Shown in pieces: positions 30,410 through 42,400 of a stretch of 64,000 nt of DNA. Source of the stretch: Brachypterus glaber (lineage: Eukaryota > Arthropoda > Insecta > Coleoptera > Kateretidae); the NCBI GenBank assembly GCA_958510825.1, contig OY294044.1, positions 46,774,626 through 46,838,625 on the forward strand. Direction: 5' to 3'. The translations under genes and the position numbers were made by a program. Numbering within the stretch: the stretch's first letter is position 1; each line of letters begins with the position of its first letter. The notes below the pieces were generated by a model that had not been told where the DNA came from, made no database searches, and was given only the letters and a program-made list of their open reading frames with translations.

Positions 30410-33400
30410 CTAAAATACAAAATAAATATATTCAACTTTTTACAAACAAAAATTTTTAACCAAGAAAAAGTCCAAACGAAAATGTGCCTAAGTTTTGAGA
30501 TTTTTATTATTTATGTTGTTATCAGTTTGCATCAAAGAAATGTTACACAAAGAAGTAATTTCAGACCAATGTTTACAAACATGTTATCTGTTTATTTTTT
30601 TTATAAAACCCTGTAAAAATGATCCTGCCTAATCTTATCAAAATCCTATGGAATTGATCACATTAAATTGGCATTGATACTTTGCGTAGGATTTGATGGG
30701 ACCGAGAATGGTATTTTCGTAAGATTTTAAAGGAATAGTAATTTCTGTTTCAAAGTGACGAAAACGCTACCAAAGTTTATCAAAAACCATAAAAACCTAT
30801 CAAGTTGATGGAATATTTCCTACTTTAGTGATGGGATTTTCTTAAGATTTCATAGGACCGTTTACGTAAAATTTGATGGGACTTTTTTTAATCGGAATGT
30901 ACACGATATTGTCGCTAGTTTTGACTTTCTGATAACTTTGTAGCGATGTTGCGTAATTTCCACCTTATCATTAATTCAAATTATTAAAATTGAATTAAAA
31001 ATTTAAAAAGCATTTTTTATACTAGGGTAAATGTATTAGAATTGTTTAATAATATAATATTTTTGAATATAATATAATATAATATATTATTACTAAATTA
31101 AACTAGTAGTTCATATAAAACAATGTAACTTGTATTGTATTGTATTGCTTTACTTCTAGTGGAAAGTATATTTTTAACAGTATATTTAAAAAAAAATGTT
31201 GCATACCATCAGTCATTTTTCGGAGCACGTTAATAACATCTCCTTTAATTACTGGCAGTTCATCAGGCTGTTTTGCAATATAATTATGAACTGCTATCAC
31301 TTGAGGACAATCCCAACATTCATACAGTTTTTCATCAGGATTTTCCGACTGAGGGGGAGTAAAAGCTTCAATCCACCTTTCTTTATCACTTACACTACTA
31401 CATGAGAGCATCTGAAACAAAAATGGGACAATTATATACACTAGTTTACAGGGCTTTTTACGCAAGTTGTTTTTAACGGTTTCTTATATATTTTTTTATG
31501 CTAATTCCAAATCCGACAAAAAAATTGCTTAACATTTTTAGATATTCGACCACAAAATTATAAAAACTGACAAATTTTGAAATAATATAGCAAAATTTGT
31601 AAGTTCATCCATATATTTACAGCAAAGAACAGTACTTGTCCTAGATTAGTACTTTTCTTGCCCCAGATTAATACTGACTGCCGCATTTGAGAAGTTATTG
31701 AAAATCATAGATACCGATCTTTTACAAAAGATCTAGGATAGATTCAAAATCAAAACTAGTCTTCGATTTATTTATTTATTTATTTATTTATTAACCCCAC
31801 TACAAAAATTAAATGTACATGAGATAACATGATAATAGAAACCTAATATAATGTAAAAAAAATAATTGTAACAAAAAAAAAATAGAACAAATAACCTTGC
31901 AAATAACAAAAAACTATACAATACTAAAATTAAAAAATTTAAACATTAAGAAGAAATTTAAACATTAATGAAATTAATGCTTTTTAAAGAGGTTTTAAAC
32001 GATCTCAAAGTAGAAAAGGTAAAGTCATAATTATCCAAACTATTGGCTAAAGTCATGACTCTATCCATGGGAAAATTACAACCGTAATTTGTACGGTGAT
32101 ATGGGATTTTAAAAAGCGGAGAAAAGTTGCGCATGACCCTAGCCGGAACATTTAAATGTATTTGACTTAGTAAGTCTGGGCAATCAATAAGCCCATTAAA
32201 TATTTTAAAAAGGTAACATAAATCTGACGTTTTTTCCTACTTTCCATTAAATCTACATCTAAAAATTAATAAATGTGGGAGTAGTTATGATCAGGAATAG
32301 GAGTGTTTAATTTAAAAGCACAAAACCTAAGCATTTTTCTTTTCATACTTTCCAACCCATCAATATGATTATTATATTGAGGCATATTCTAGATTGGATC
32401 TAACTAACTATAAAACAAATCAATGAAAATCAAGAAAAAGACAAAGATAAAGCTTAGAATTGCCGACGTCAGATATCGGTGGTGTTTGATATGCTTCGGA
32501 CGAAAAACGTTATCGGTTTCAGAAAATAAAGATTCATTTTCATTTTTTACCGGAAAATTGTTCGGTTTTGTAAGATCGATTATGAAAAAGATCCCAAGTA
32601 AAAAAATTGATTTAAAAAATCAAATAATTTTATTAAAATAATCGATCTTCAAAAGAATCAATTAAAAATTGGCATCCCTGTGAAATATATGTGTTTATTG
32701 TTGTATGTATGTATGAGTATGTAATACAACGTGTTATTTGCAATGTTTCTTATTATTAACTATCACGTAAATTAAACTAAAATAACTTTCCTGTAATTCA
32801 TTCTTCAATTTTTTTTTGACAAACTGCTCTTCTTATGTATCAGTTTAGTCAAACACTACAACTTAGTAATGCATGCAAACACTGTATAATCAATATTTAC
32901 GGAAATAATAGTATATTATTCAATACTTGCTATTAATCATTGAGGGTGAATTTTGGGAGACGAGCCGAAAGGCGAGTGACCTAATTACTCGAATGATTAA
33001 TAGCTATTATACGCGAGTAGAATTCTATACTTTATCCACGGTCGTTTTAAATTTTAAACGGTTTATTTTTACAGACCCGTGATTAATAGACCTATTAATC
33101 ACGGCCGTGATTTTTGTGTCTATCTCAAAAAGACATTTTTGGACTAGTACTGTTCTTCAACTGACTAATTCATTTTTTGTTATAAAATACTTTGTGAGAG
33201 AATATTTGGATTTAACATGAATAAATATGTAGGAAAACGTTGAAAGAAGCGTGCGTAAAAAAAAGGTTAAAATTGGTAGTTTTATCTTAGAGTAAGAAGA
33301 AGGACATATAGGCATTTAAGGCAAGTACCTATACTATTTAATAGTAATTAAACTTCATACATTATTATTTTTTTTTTACTTACAAATTCAATAGTTTTTT

Positions 33401-36400
33401 CATCTTGATTTGCTAAAATTGTCATGTATATAAGATGTTTTCCTTGGCCATCCTTGATTGGTAAAGACATTAGAACTTCACTGGTGTTTAATTCTACTAC
33501 GTTTCTTGGGCAGTAATGAACTACTGTATACAAATTATCACTGAAAAAAGAAATAGATATAATTTTTGTCAAAATTCAAGGAATTTTATAAAAATAATTG
33601 ATTGCAAAAAAGATGTTGACAATTCTACAATAGCTATTTTCCTAACAAGTGCGGAAAGAGGCCCGTTTCCGCACTCGATTGCATTTGCCTGAACGACGCC
33701 TAGCGGAGTTCAGGCAAGCAATCGAGTGCGGAAAAGCCTCTTTACGCATGCGTTAGGAACATTACTTTTCCTACGAGCAGGGTTAAAATAAAATATACTT
33801 TTATATTTTACCAAATAAATCAAAATAAATCTTATTTTTATAATTTTTCAATAAGAAAATCAATTAACAGGTAAAAAATTTACATTTTTATAATATTATG
33901 AATAAATATAACAAGAATAACACTACACAATTAAGAAATTAAACAATACTTATGCGTGCGGAAAAGGGTTTATTTCCTCACGCTCGTAGGAAAAATAATT
34001 ATTTCCTAAGAATTGTCATATAAATAAATAAATTATAAGTTTTACACCTAGATTTTTACCGAAAACAATTCCAGGTTTGAATAAGGAAATAAGGAATGTT
34101 CAAAATTAGAAATCTTTAGCTCAGCGGGTTCTCGATTCGCTAACGCTTTCAGAGTCATGAGTTATTGTGGTCAAGATTTTTTTGGACAAACAGACAGATA
34201 AAAGTTTTTTTTGACCGGAATCTTCTTTTTCGATATGAAATAACAAGAAAAGTAAAAAAAAGCAATATTTTTTTTTCTAACGCAATATCTTATAAGAGGA
34301 AATTCTTGAGACTAAGCTTAGTCTGAAGAATTTCCTCGGGGAAAGTAATAAATATAAGTACAGTGTAAACTCCGTTTCTCAAGGGACCGCGAAATTAGTT
34401 CGACTTAGAGAGATTTCGAGATGAAGAAAAAACATTCCGCAAAACTTTGGGGATTCCCTTAGCAAACACACAGTAAACGACGCGTACGGCGCACTGTGGG
34501 AATTTTCAAGGTTTTTTATTTAAAAATTCTAGAAGAAGGTCAATTTTGAATCAATCTTCCTAATTTTTTTTTAAACAACTTGTTAAGTCTTGTACTTTCA
34601 TAACCTACTGCTACAAATTTGATTTGAGGTATAACAAATGAGTGCTGAGAAGTTAAGTTGTCAGATTATAATTTTTTCATTTATTTCAAAAAAGAATATT
34701 TAGGGATTTTGTGGTTGCTAAAAAATTAAAATTTAAAATGGCGTACTCAATATGGCGTCGAAATCCTAAAATTTTCAATTATGTTTGCCGAAAATTAGTG
34801 ATTAAGTATATTTAAGGTCGTTGAAACCAAATCCGATGTTAAAAATTGAAGATTATAATGATTGATTTCGACGCCATATTGGATGCGCCGTTTTAAATAT
34901 TAATTTTTTAGAAACCTCAAAAATCCTAAATATTCGTCTCTGAAATAAATGACAAACTTAACCTCTCAGCACTCAATTGTTATGCCTCAAATCAAATTTG
35001 TAGCAGTAGGTTATGAAAGTAAAAGTCTTAACAACAAGTCTTAACAAGTTATTAAAAAAAAAATAGGAAGATCGATTCAAAATTGACCGTCTTCTGGAAT
35101 TTTGAAATAAAAAACCTTGAAAATTCCCACTGTGCGGCGTCTCGATTTTTTAAAGTGCATAATACTGTGACGAAAAATTTAATTTGATACTGCCCAAAAA
35201 TTTGAGTTATGGAGTGTGGACTGTGTTACTGTGGTTTCGAGATTTTCGAGTTATAGAACATTTGAGTTAGAGAGGTGGAAATACATTGTTACAATGGAAA
35301 ATGTGCGGGTGACTGGTTTCGAATTATGGAGAGTAGAACTTCGAGAGGTAAAAATACATTATTACAATAAAAAATATGCGGGCAGCATTAGTAAACTTCG
35401 ATTTATGGAACATTTCGAGCTATGGAGGTTCGAGTTATGGAGTTTCCACTGTATATGAAAAAAATCAAAAAAGATTTTAATAATTTTACAAAAAATCTAT
35501 TGTGCGACAAGCTACTGCAAAAAATAATAGGTTTTATAAAAAACAATTTTATTTGAAAACTTTGGGTAGGGACCTAGGTCCAAAATCAAAGGTTCTAGCT
35601 CAAAGCGTTATTCAGTTGTTGTCACAAATTTTCCGGAGAGAGAGAGAGAGAGATTTTTTTGAGGTAATCAGACTAAACCTACTGTTTTACTCCCGCATCT
35701 GTATAACACAGAACACCCAGAACACGATAGCTGTACACTTTTTTTTTATTTGGATGACAATAAATTTAAAATAGCCTCTGTTGCCTGTTTCTCAACAACC
35801 ATTATTTCATTAAAATCCATAAGGACAGAAATTTTTAATTTTAAACAAAATTATAAAAATATTAATTTATTATTCCATCAATCTATTTTCTAATCATCGT
35901 ACAGAGTGATATTGGTAGACTGACAGTTTCGGGCTGCTGGCCCATTTCAGTACCAAGAGTCATCTCTGCACGCTGATTAAGAAAACAGTTCCAGTCCTTA
36001 CTCGCAAAAGAAGTAATGTCATCAGATTGATGTATACAGGTGCGCCATCTATTGCTAGATGTAGACAACTACTCAAACCTCTCCTAGTCTGGAGACTGAA
36101 TGGTAGCAAGTTGAAAACTTGTGTGTCTCAAGCACATAGTACCACTAACCTGGGGTCAGATGTAGAATTTATAAGGACAGAAATTTTTAATTTTAAACAA
36201 AATTATAAAAATATTAATTTATTATTCCATCAGAGTTGACTCTTGGTACTGAAGAGGGCCAGCAGCCCGAAACTGTCAGTCTACCAATATCACTCTGTAC
36301 GATGATTAGAAAATAGATTGATGGAATAATAAATTAATATTTTTATAATTTTGTTTAAAATTAAAAATTTCTGTCCTAACTAATTTTACGTCTAACCACC

Positions 36401-39400
36401 CGTTAGTGGTACTATGTGCTTGAGACACACAAGTCTTCAACTTGCTACCATTCAAAGTCTCCAGATAAGGAGAGGTATGAGTAGTTGTCTACATCTAGAA
36501 ATAGATGGCGCACAAGTCTACATCAATCTAATGGCTATATTCCTTTTGCGAGTAAAGTCTAAAAACGTTTTCTTAATCAGCGTGCAGAGTTGACTCTTGG
36601 TACTGAAGAGGGCCAGCAGCCCGAAACTGTCAGTCTACCAATATCACTCTGTACGATGATTAGAAAATAGATTGATGGAATAATAAATTAATATTTTTAT
36701 AATTTTGTTTAAAATTAAAAATTTCTGTCCTTACTAATTTTACGTCTAACCACCCGTTAGTGGTACTATGTGCTTGAGACACACAAGTCTTCAACTTGCT
36801 ACCATTCAAAGTCTCCAGATAAGGAGAGGTATGAGTAGTTGTCTACATCTAGAAATAGATGGCGCACAAGTCTACATCAATCTAATGGCTATATTCCTTT
36901 TTCGAGTAAAGTCTAAAAACGTTTTCTTAATCAGCGTGCAGAGTTGACTCTTGGTACTGAAGAGGGCCAGCAGCCCGAAACTGTCAGTCTACCAATATCA
37001 CTCTGTACGATGATTAGAAAATAGATTGATGGAATAATAAATTAAAATCCATATTCTTTATTACTTTTTCTTGAGCTGTCATTTCGCGATTCGTGCATAT
37101 CTTGATTTAATTTTAAAAGAAATTTCAAATTACATGTTTTAATTTAAATTGAATGTTGCTCAATTTGTTTTATTGCATACCTATTTAATTTTTTTAACGT
37201 GAGTTCTCATACACCCTGTAGTTGTTAGTCGTGCAAAAATTAGTGTATATATCTCAAGAGAAATCTGTGTTTTAGAGCGTAGCATGAATACTTCATGCTG
37301 CAGGACTAAAACAACCATTTGGTTTGGTCTTTTGACGCTTGATGTATAAATAACTACTTACCGTTTTAATTTCGTTATAAACAACATATCGTTGAACAGA
37401 AACAGATGAAGAGGAACCTTCAGGAATTTCTTTCCAAAGGTCAGTTTGGTTTCGTCCGTTCGCGTTTGCATTTGAGTGACCATCCCGGATCTGACCAACC
37501 AGCGACTCCCGGACTCCAATTCGATGGGTTTCGTGCCTTTGGGAAATTCTAATTGACGGGAAATTTTTATCAGTTCGTTTTCCCGCTCTTTTGTTCTTGC
37601 GGCTTCGTTGCATTGATGGACAATCTTAAAAAAAATACAAAAACATAATTAATGGACAACCTAAGATAAATACAAAAAGCACAGTGTTCAGAAAAATTCT
37701 AAAAATATTTATTTTATATAATATAATTCCTTAAATTTTCTTTTTATAAAGATATTAAATAAATTTCTAGAAAAATATGAGGTAGCCCAATCATTTTAGA
37801 TTTTTTCATGACAAAAAATTACAAAGTAAGACTTTTGACGCAGTTAACCCTGGTAGAAAAGTACACAAATCTAACTTAACATAACATTAGATTAGTGATG
37901 TTTAGTCTCAAACGTTATACAAAAACGTTATGAAATATATAAATCTAACCTTAAAAACTAACGTTTGACAAAAACGTTATAAAATACATAAATCTAACGT
38001 TAGTTTCCCAATTAAATTCTAACGTTTTTCTAACCTTATTCTAACTTTAAATATCTTTTAAATTTCCATTTACATTCCAATCTATAGTAGAAAATAGTCA
38101 TTTTAGACAGCTATGTGCCTAGGTTTGATAATTATTTATTATTTCTATAATAAGTTTAAAAAAAAACCCCAAAAGTCAAAATTATAGTAAGTCTGGCAAT
38201 GGTGTATTAGAATTGAATAAATATTTTAAGATTCTGAATGTATAAATAAATATTAACTAACTAAATATAAAGTTTTTCTGACAGGTAAACGTATTTATCG
38301 AAGTATAAGAGCATATTACACGAAAAATATTTAGAGCCACATAAAAAGATGGCCATTTTATAAATATGTAACGAAATTCTGTTTAAATATATTATGATTC
38401 CTATAATATATTAGGATTTATTTATATGAATAAATTTGTCTCTAGCTGCCATTTTATGATGCAGGTAGAAATTTCCTAGTTGGCCACGCCCCCTCCGAAA
38501 GTTAGAAATTAAACGTACTTATAACGTATTTCTAACTTAAAAATCTAATGTTAGATTAACGTTTGTAACTAACGTTAGATTCTAACGTTAAAAAGTGATA
38601 CATTTGTACATATTTTATAACGTACTTTTATACAGTTATTACAGTATAAAACGTTATTCTAACGTTAAATTTCTACCAGGGAAGTGTCCCCCGCGGAGTA
38701 GATGAAGAAATCACATCTTGCCCATAAATTTGATATGGGGACTGTCCGCCATCTTGGACTTTTGTGTTTTTGTCAATTTGCAAGTGTATTTTGCATTTCA
38801 TGATAAAAAAGGTAACAAATTTGTAGAGAATTTAATTCTCTATATAAAGATAGTAATCTTTATATAGTCAATATTGTTAAAAAAAAAAATATTGCTTGTT
38901 AGGGTTCACAGAAAATAATGTTTATATTTTTAATTTAAATCTTTAGCGGCATTTTTTATCGCTTCGTTCGATATCATTTTTTGTATACTTTTTTATACCT
39001 GCGAATACGTATCGAAATAAATTAGTTACTGTTCAATATTAACACTTCGTTTCTAATACCTACATCAAATTATTTCTTAATCAAATTATTAATTATAATA
39101 AAATATATTGGTAGCTTAGTGCTAAACTAACAGTGGCGATGAGAATGGGATCCGAACCCACGCGGGCAAAGTTGATTAGTGCAAGGAACTGAAAACAAAC
39201 AAACTGTAGACAAATGACCTTTGTATCTAATGGATAATTGCAAACGTAACTATATTTCATTCCTGGTTTTCCCTGGAAAAATCTCACAAGGGCGTAACAA
39301 AATTTTGTTGTTGAAATTTTGGCAGGCCTACCCTGGGGCCCCTTAAAATTTACATTTATCGTTACTCTTTCATAATCAACGAAAACAAATGCTAACTGAT

Positions 39401-42400
39401 ATGAAAACAAGCCTTAAAGATATGTAATGATACGCATTCTATTATATATTTTTTACATTAAATGGTATATTTCCTTGTATATTGCATTTTCCCAAATATT
39501 AAAAAAAAATATATTTTCAAAAAAAGATCTTTTTTGAAAAACGAAATTAAAAAAAAAACAAGTTTTTTTTTAAATCTATTTTTTTATTTTTTATTTTCTT
39601 TTTGCAAAAAGTTTAACTTCCCATAACTTTTTCGTTTTTGGAGGGATTACTTTCAAAATTGGTAGAATTGATCCTTATAATAAAAGTAATTTTTCCTAAA
39701 AAAGTTAAGTTAATCGGAATTTTCTTTCAGATTTTTTTGATGTTTTTAAAAGTTTAACCCCCCATATTTTTTTGTTTTTGGGGGTATTACTTTTAAAAAC
39801 AATAACTCATAGAACTTGAGTTTTCCTGAAACTTTCGTGTCACCGGACAGACGGATGGACGGTTATTTCTATTTGTATCCAAGATTTTTTTGTCTAGTTT
39901 ATTTTTGGCGATTTTGGGAAATTCGAAACTACCGTATAATACTATCCTATCGCTACGCGCTGCGAATAGTATAATAACAAAATAACCAAAATCTTAAAAC
40001 TTTTTCACGAGAAAGTAAGTGGGGTCCCGTACCATTTTCAGTTTATTTTATTTACCTTACTGAGAGTTTCAAGCGCGCACTGACAATTTAAATATTCGCT
40101 ATCTTGTTCATGCAGCCTCTTCAAAACTGCATCCACCAAGAGAGGCCATCTGGTTATTCGTTGCATTGGTAACATCAAAAAGGAATACAGTGTTAAAGAT
40201 TGGCATGTTATACTACCTTCTAACGTTTTTAGTATATCTACAAAACCAGGTTTCTCCCTAAAAAGAAATAAAAATTACTATTAAAATACACGGTATTTGA
40301 AATAGGGTCCGAAATTTTATGTGGTGATCATAAAATATGAAAAAAAGTTCCTATAAACATATGTATAAATTTGCGTCGCAAGTAGCTCCCTTACGAAAAA
40401 GCCCCTTTGAAAGTGGCTAAAAATTCGGTTTTTATTTAATAACTCACGAACCCTCTGAGATATAACAACGAGGTTTTGCATGTGAACGAATCTTAATAAG
40501 GTCTATCTTTGTATATTATTTTCATGTACTTATTTTAACCAGGGGTGTGCGAAACGGGACGGGCCCTTATCAGTTTTTCGTCCCAAACTTTTTTCTTAGT
40601 AACTTTTTTGTAGTTTTATTTTGGGAATATGATTCCTCAGATCAAAATACATAAAACAGGTATTGTTGTAATACTGTAGGATTAACCGTTTTCGAGAAAA
40701 ATTAATTTGAAGGGGAAATTTCACGGTTCGAGGACGAAAAATTAAATACTAAAATGTTGAAAATTTAAATTTAAATGATACAGCGTGAATGTACATCAAA
40801 AACTAAAAAGAAAACCTCATATACCGGTACTTCCAAAAACCAATCCTAAGAGAGCTATGGTCTCCTAAAATGCACTATTTTTAAAAGGCCATAGTAGCAG
40901 TTCTTGCATGTAGTTACTTAAACGAGGGGCGTCGGAAATGAGGGGTCTTATCACTTTTTTGCCCCAATTTTTTTTTCTGCTTAACACGTTCGCTGCCTAT
41001 GAGGCATACGTGGCGGCAAAATTACACGTTAAATCGTGCAGTCGGTTCCTGCGCGGAGATTACAAATTACCACCGTAATGCCGCGGCAACGAAAGTGTTG
41101 TGAAACTTATTTGTGGGTTTATTTTTAAAATAGTGTATCTCAGGTAAAATTACATAAAAAAGGTACTCTTGTAATACCGTAGGATTAACTGTTTTCGGGA
41201 AGAAAACAATTAAAGGCAAAATTACACGTTTCTAGAACCAAAAAGTAAACACTAAAATGTTAGAAATCAAAATTGCAATAACGCAGGGTGATTCTACATT
41301 AGAAGCAAAGAATAAATGTTTCTATAAATGTAGATCCAAAAATCGCTTTTAAAGATACCGATACCCCCAAGCAACAAAGTCGTAACTCATATATTATCAT
41401 TTTTCACGACAGCTAAATTTCTAAAATATTTATTTTCTTATTTAAGGGTGGGGAAATGATTGAAGTGGAAAAGGAAGCCATGTGATACATCATTTAAAAG
41501 CTTATAACATTCTCTATTTAACTCTATAAGTATTTATTTTTTATTTATTGTTTGTTTCTGATAATATTCAAAATTATAACTTATTACTTTAGTGTTTTTA
41601 GGTAAACTTTTGGTTAAAATGGCCTGTGGAGAAATCTGAGTAGTACCACTATGTGTGTCTTTTTTTAAGGCGTTTACCTATGGGTATAACTCAAAATAGG
41701 TCTAACTTGAGTTACATCCTTGTTGCATGGGAGTGTCGATACCATTAGCATCGATTTTTGGTAGAAATATATAGAAACTTTTTTTTGTAACCCTACACCA
41801 TGAAATTTTGGTTTTTAGTGTAAAATTTTTGGTTTTTGAAAAAAACGTGTAATTTTGCCTTTAATTGCATTTTTCTCGAAAACGGTTAATCCTAAGGTAT
41901 TACAACAAGATTAACTGTTTTATGTGTTTTAACTGAGAAATACTATTTTGATGAAAAACTCACAAAAAAGTTAAGCAAAAAGAAGTTTGTGGCAAAAAGT
42001 GACAAAACCCCCTATTTCGGACGACCCTGGTTAAAGTAACTACATGCAAATACCATTAGATGATAGGCCTTATTAAGGATAGATCACAGGCAAAACCTTG
42101 TTGGGTTCCTGAGATTAAATATAAATCGAATTTTTGGAAACCTTTTTGAAGGGGCGTAGCTTCTTTACGAGTTGTTTTTGGACATATGTTTATAGAAACT
42201 TTTTTCTTATTTTGAACTTTAGAACACATCCTTTAAATATTTCCCTTTCCTCCCGAAACACCCTGTATTTAAAAAATATGAATATTTATTTAGTGAAATA
42301 TTTGGTATAAAATGTTTAAAAGATTTATACTAGTTGTAAAAAAATTAATAAAATTTAAATACTATTTTTGTACTTACTTGAGCCTTTTAAGGGTGTCATC

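Larger units (their letters stand above)
35821..37040 (+). mobile_element. Hammerhead retrozyme insertion: inverted copy plus tandem 354-bp repeats
   Basis: One insertion flanked by the 12-bp direct repeat ATTAAAATCCAT (35809-35820 and 37041-37052). 35821 to about 36230 is a minus-strand copy of slightly more than one unit. From about 36231 the sequence switches to plus strand: a partial unit, a full second unit and the start of a third, with exact 354-bp spacing. Monomers cut at the ribozyme sites would be 36282-36635 and 36636-36989; only two differences between them were noticed (for example CCTAACTAAT versus CCTTACTAAT). No ORF. Tandem units with type I hammerheads are the hallmark of retrozymes. 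Lies antisense in the Exn intron between the PH and DH-PH exons. Confidence 0.85.

Noticed and set aside
35216..35458. 80-residue plus-strand ORF with repeated FELWR motifs
   Set aside because: Comes from TCGAGTTATGGAG-type boxes at the end of the pogo-like element; not a protein gene.
37293..37613. 106-residue minus-strand ORF starting MQRSRKNKRAGK
   Set aside because: It is a shadow. The frame shifted by one base encodes the DH-PH junction of Exn with proper splice sites.
40983..41105. GC-richer insert with ACACGTTCGCTGCC ends, considered piggyBac-like
   Set aside because: TTAA is present at the left end only and the arms are short and diverged, so no class was assigned.
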